Shown: one piece after another, positions 62,932-64,000 of the stretch
How positions within the stretch are numbered: the first letter of the stretch is position 1
How the letters are laid out: the number at the start of each line of letters is the position of its first letter
NCBI GenBank assembly: GCA_947499095.1
Contig: CANMMR010000005.1
Span: forward strand, 65,001-129,000
Source: an uncultured Erythrobacter sp.
Lineage (GTDB): Bacteria; Pseudomonadota; Alphaproteobacteria; Sphingomonadales; Sphingomonadaceae
Direction of reading: 5' to 3'
Length of the DNA stretch: 64,000 nt
The notes under the pieces: model-generated
Told to the model about the DNA's origin: nothing
The model's database searches: none
Seen by the model: only the letters and a program-made list of their open reading frames with translations
Program-made: the position numbers and the translations under genes

Positions 62932-64000
62932 TCAATAGCCGCTCAGTTCCGCGACGCGGCCCGCGTGATAGTACTGGTCGCCGAGGAATTCCTGCAGCGC
63001 TCGATCGCGTTTCATGTAGAGGCCTATATCGTATTCGTCGGTCATGCCGATGCCGCCGTGCATCTGCACGCCTTCGCGCACCGCCAGCCCTGCGGCCTTG
63101 GCGACCTTCGCCTTGGCGACGCTGGTCATCAGCTCGGCCTTCTCGCTGCCGCCATCGACCAGCTGCGCGGCCTTGACGGTGACCGCGCGGGCGATTTCGA
63201 CTTCGGAATAAAGATGCGCTGCGCGGTGCTGCAGCGCCTGGAATTCGCCGATCAGGCGGCCGAACTGCTTGCGCTGCTTGATGTAATCGACGGTCATGTC
63301 CATCGCCCCACGCGCAACGCCAACGCCCTCGGCTGCCGAGCCGACCCGGCCCGCCATCAGCACGGCATCGAGGATCGCGCGGCCACCGTCGACCTCGCCG
63401 ATCACGGCATCGCCGTCTAGCTCGACATTGTCGAAGGTGACATGGCTCGCCATCGAACTGTCGACCAGCCGCACGCTGTCGTGGCTCATGCCGCTCGCAT
63501 CCTGCGGCACGGCGAACAGGGTGATGCCATCCTTGTCGTCATCGCTGCCCGAAGTGCGCGCGGCGACCACGATCATCTCGCTCGACGCGCCATAGACCAC
63601 GAAGTCCTTCTTGCCCGACAGGCGGAAGCCGTTGCCGGATTTCTCCGCCTTGGTCGCAATCCGCTCGGGCCGGTGCTTGGGCCCTTCGTCGATCGCCATG
63701 GCATAGACCTTGTCGCCAGAAATCAGGTCGGGCAGCCAGCGGCCTTTCACGTCGTTGCTGCCGTGCTTGAGCGCGGTCGCGGCCAGCACGGAGGACGAAA
63801 GGAAGGGCGACGGCGTCAAATTGCGCCCGATCTCTTCGAGCACGATCCCGGCTTCGACCTGGCCCATGCCCAGCCCGCCATCGTCTTCGTCGACCAGCAT
63901 GCCGGTGAAGCCCATTTCGGCGAACTGCTTCCACAGACCATGGCCGAAACCATCTTTGCAGTCGCGGTCGCGCCAGTGGCGCAGCTGGTTCTTGATCGAA
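62932..64000 (-). CDS. Acyl-CoA dehydrogenase family protein, 5' end outside window
   Basis: The gene runs off the right edge; 356 codons are visible. FAD/acyl-CoA regions seen are LWKQFAEMGFTGMLVDEDDG near the visible N-terminus, VVYGASSEMIVVAARTSG, LDAVLMAGRVGSAAEGVGVARG and RKQFGRLIGEFQALQHRAA. The C-terminal LQEFLGDQYYHAGRVAELS follows HGGIGMTDEYDIGLYMKRD, the usual region with the conserved catalytic-loop glycines. It is 17 bases upstream of the SDR gene. Substrate unknown. Confidence 0.92.
   Translation of the reverse strand, partial: SIKNQLRHWRDRDCKDGFGHGLWKQFAEMGFTGMLVDEDDGGLGMGQVEAGIVLEEIGRNLTPSPFLSSSVLAATALKHGSNDVKGRWLPDLISGDKVYAMAIDEGPKHRPERIATKAEKSGNGFRLSGKKDFVVYGASSEMIVVAARTSGSDDDKDGITLFAVPQDASGMSHDSVRLVDSSMASHVTFDNVELDGDAVIGEVDGGRAILDAVLMAGRVGSAAEGVGVARGAMDMTVDYIKQRKQFGRLIGEFQALQHRAAHLYSEVEIARAVTVKAAQLVDGGSEKAELMTSVAKAKVAKAAGLAVREGVQMHGGIGMTDEYDIGLYMKRDRALQEFLGDQYYHAGRVAELSGY

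Overview
The window is a high-GC (roughly 64% by eye), densely packed stretch of an alphaproteobacterial chromosome, most likely Sphingomonadales and probably Erythrobacteraceae. This rests on recognised gene content: COQ9, a CBP3-type bc1 chaperone, alpha-type SspB, EipA (DUF1134), HslV with a short propeptide, a Tol-Pal operon led by ybgC, and a hisBHA/F/E cluster. No database search was possible, so the taxonomic call is inference.

Layout. 0-11.4 kb: envelope polysaccharide genes (GT2, MOP flippase), a frameshifted two-lobed aspartyl protease, an Atm1-type ABC exporter, a large M16 protease, a SulP transporter, and a GT2/methyltransferase pair. 11.4-26.5 kb: housekeeping genes (hslUV, bamE, CBP3 chaperone, DUF177, ssb, feoAB, coq9, ankyrin protein, SCO, YcgN, YgjP-like protease, ribD/ribE, GNAT, aminotransferase, eipA). 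26.7 kb: tRNA-Ser(GCT). 27.0-36.1 kb: a sulfide/persulfide-oxidation module made of arsR-peroxiredoxin diverging from persulfide dioxygenase, two YeeE/YedE halves, a DUF442 sulfurtransferase, type II SQR, SulP-STAS, a cyanide-insensitive-type bd oxidase (cydAB) and a 45-aa DUF2474 peptide. 36.2-42.2 kb: acetate-type uptake and activation (DUF4212 plus SSS symporter, acs) and an M1 aminopeptidase. 42.3-50.7 kb: GH16, hemF, pdeM, infC, a lipoprotein, a DASS transporter, a cystathionine gamma-synthase-family enzyme behind a 300-nt structured leader, an ATP-grasp protein and a J-domain protein. 50.8-55.5 kb: a small peptide gene and pal-tolB-tolA-tolR-tolQ-ybgC. 55.6-59.5 kb: HIT, hisE, a 55-aa membrane peptide, hisF, hisA, hisH, hisB. 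59.6-64 kb: sspB, a hypothetical, gmk, an HTH-DUF4019 protein with a probable frameshift, an SDR and a partial acyl-CoA dehydrogenase.

How the genes fit together. The sulfur module reads as a complete sulfide-tolerance unit. SQR oxidises H2S to persulfide and feeds quinol. The dioxygenase and sulfurtransferase process persulfide to sulfite or thiosulfate. The YeeE proteins and SulP move sulfur species, and a bd-type oxidase, a class known to resist sulfide, reoxidises quinol. The divergent promoter holds a perfect palindrome on its -10 box, and the ArsR repressor contains no cysteine, so the usual dithiol sensing of BigR/SqrR cannot operate as described. Other notable signals are a non-AUG (AUA) start for infC, CTG/TTG starts at tight overlaps, an anti-Shine-Dalgarno leader before a Met/Cys enzyme, a perfect 34-bp inverted repeat, a REP-like hairpin inside the his operon, and two probable single-base frameshifts.
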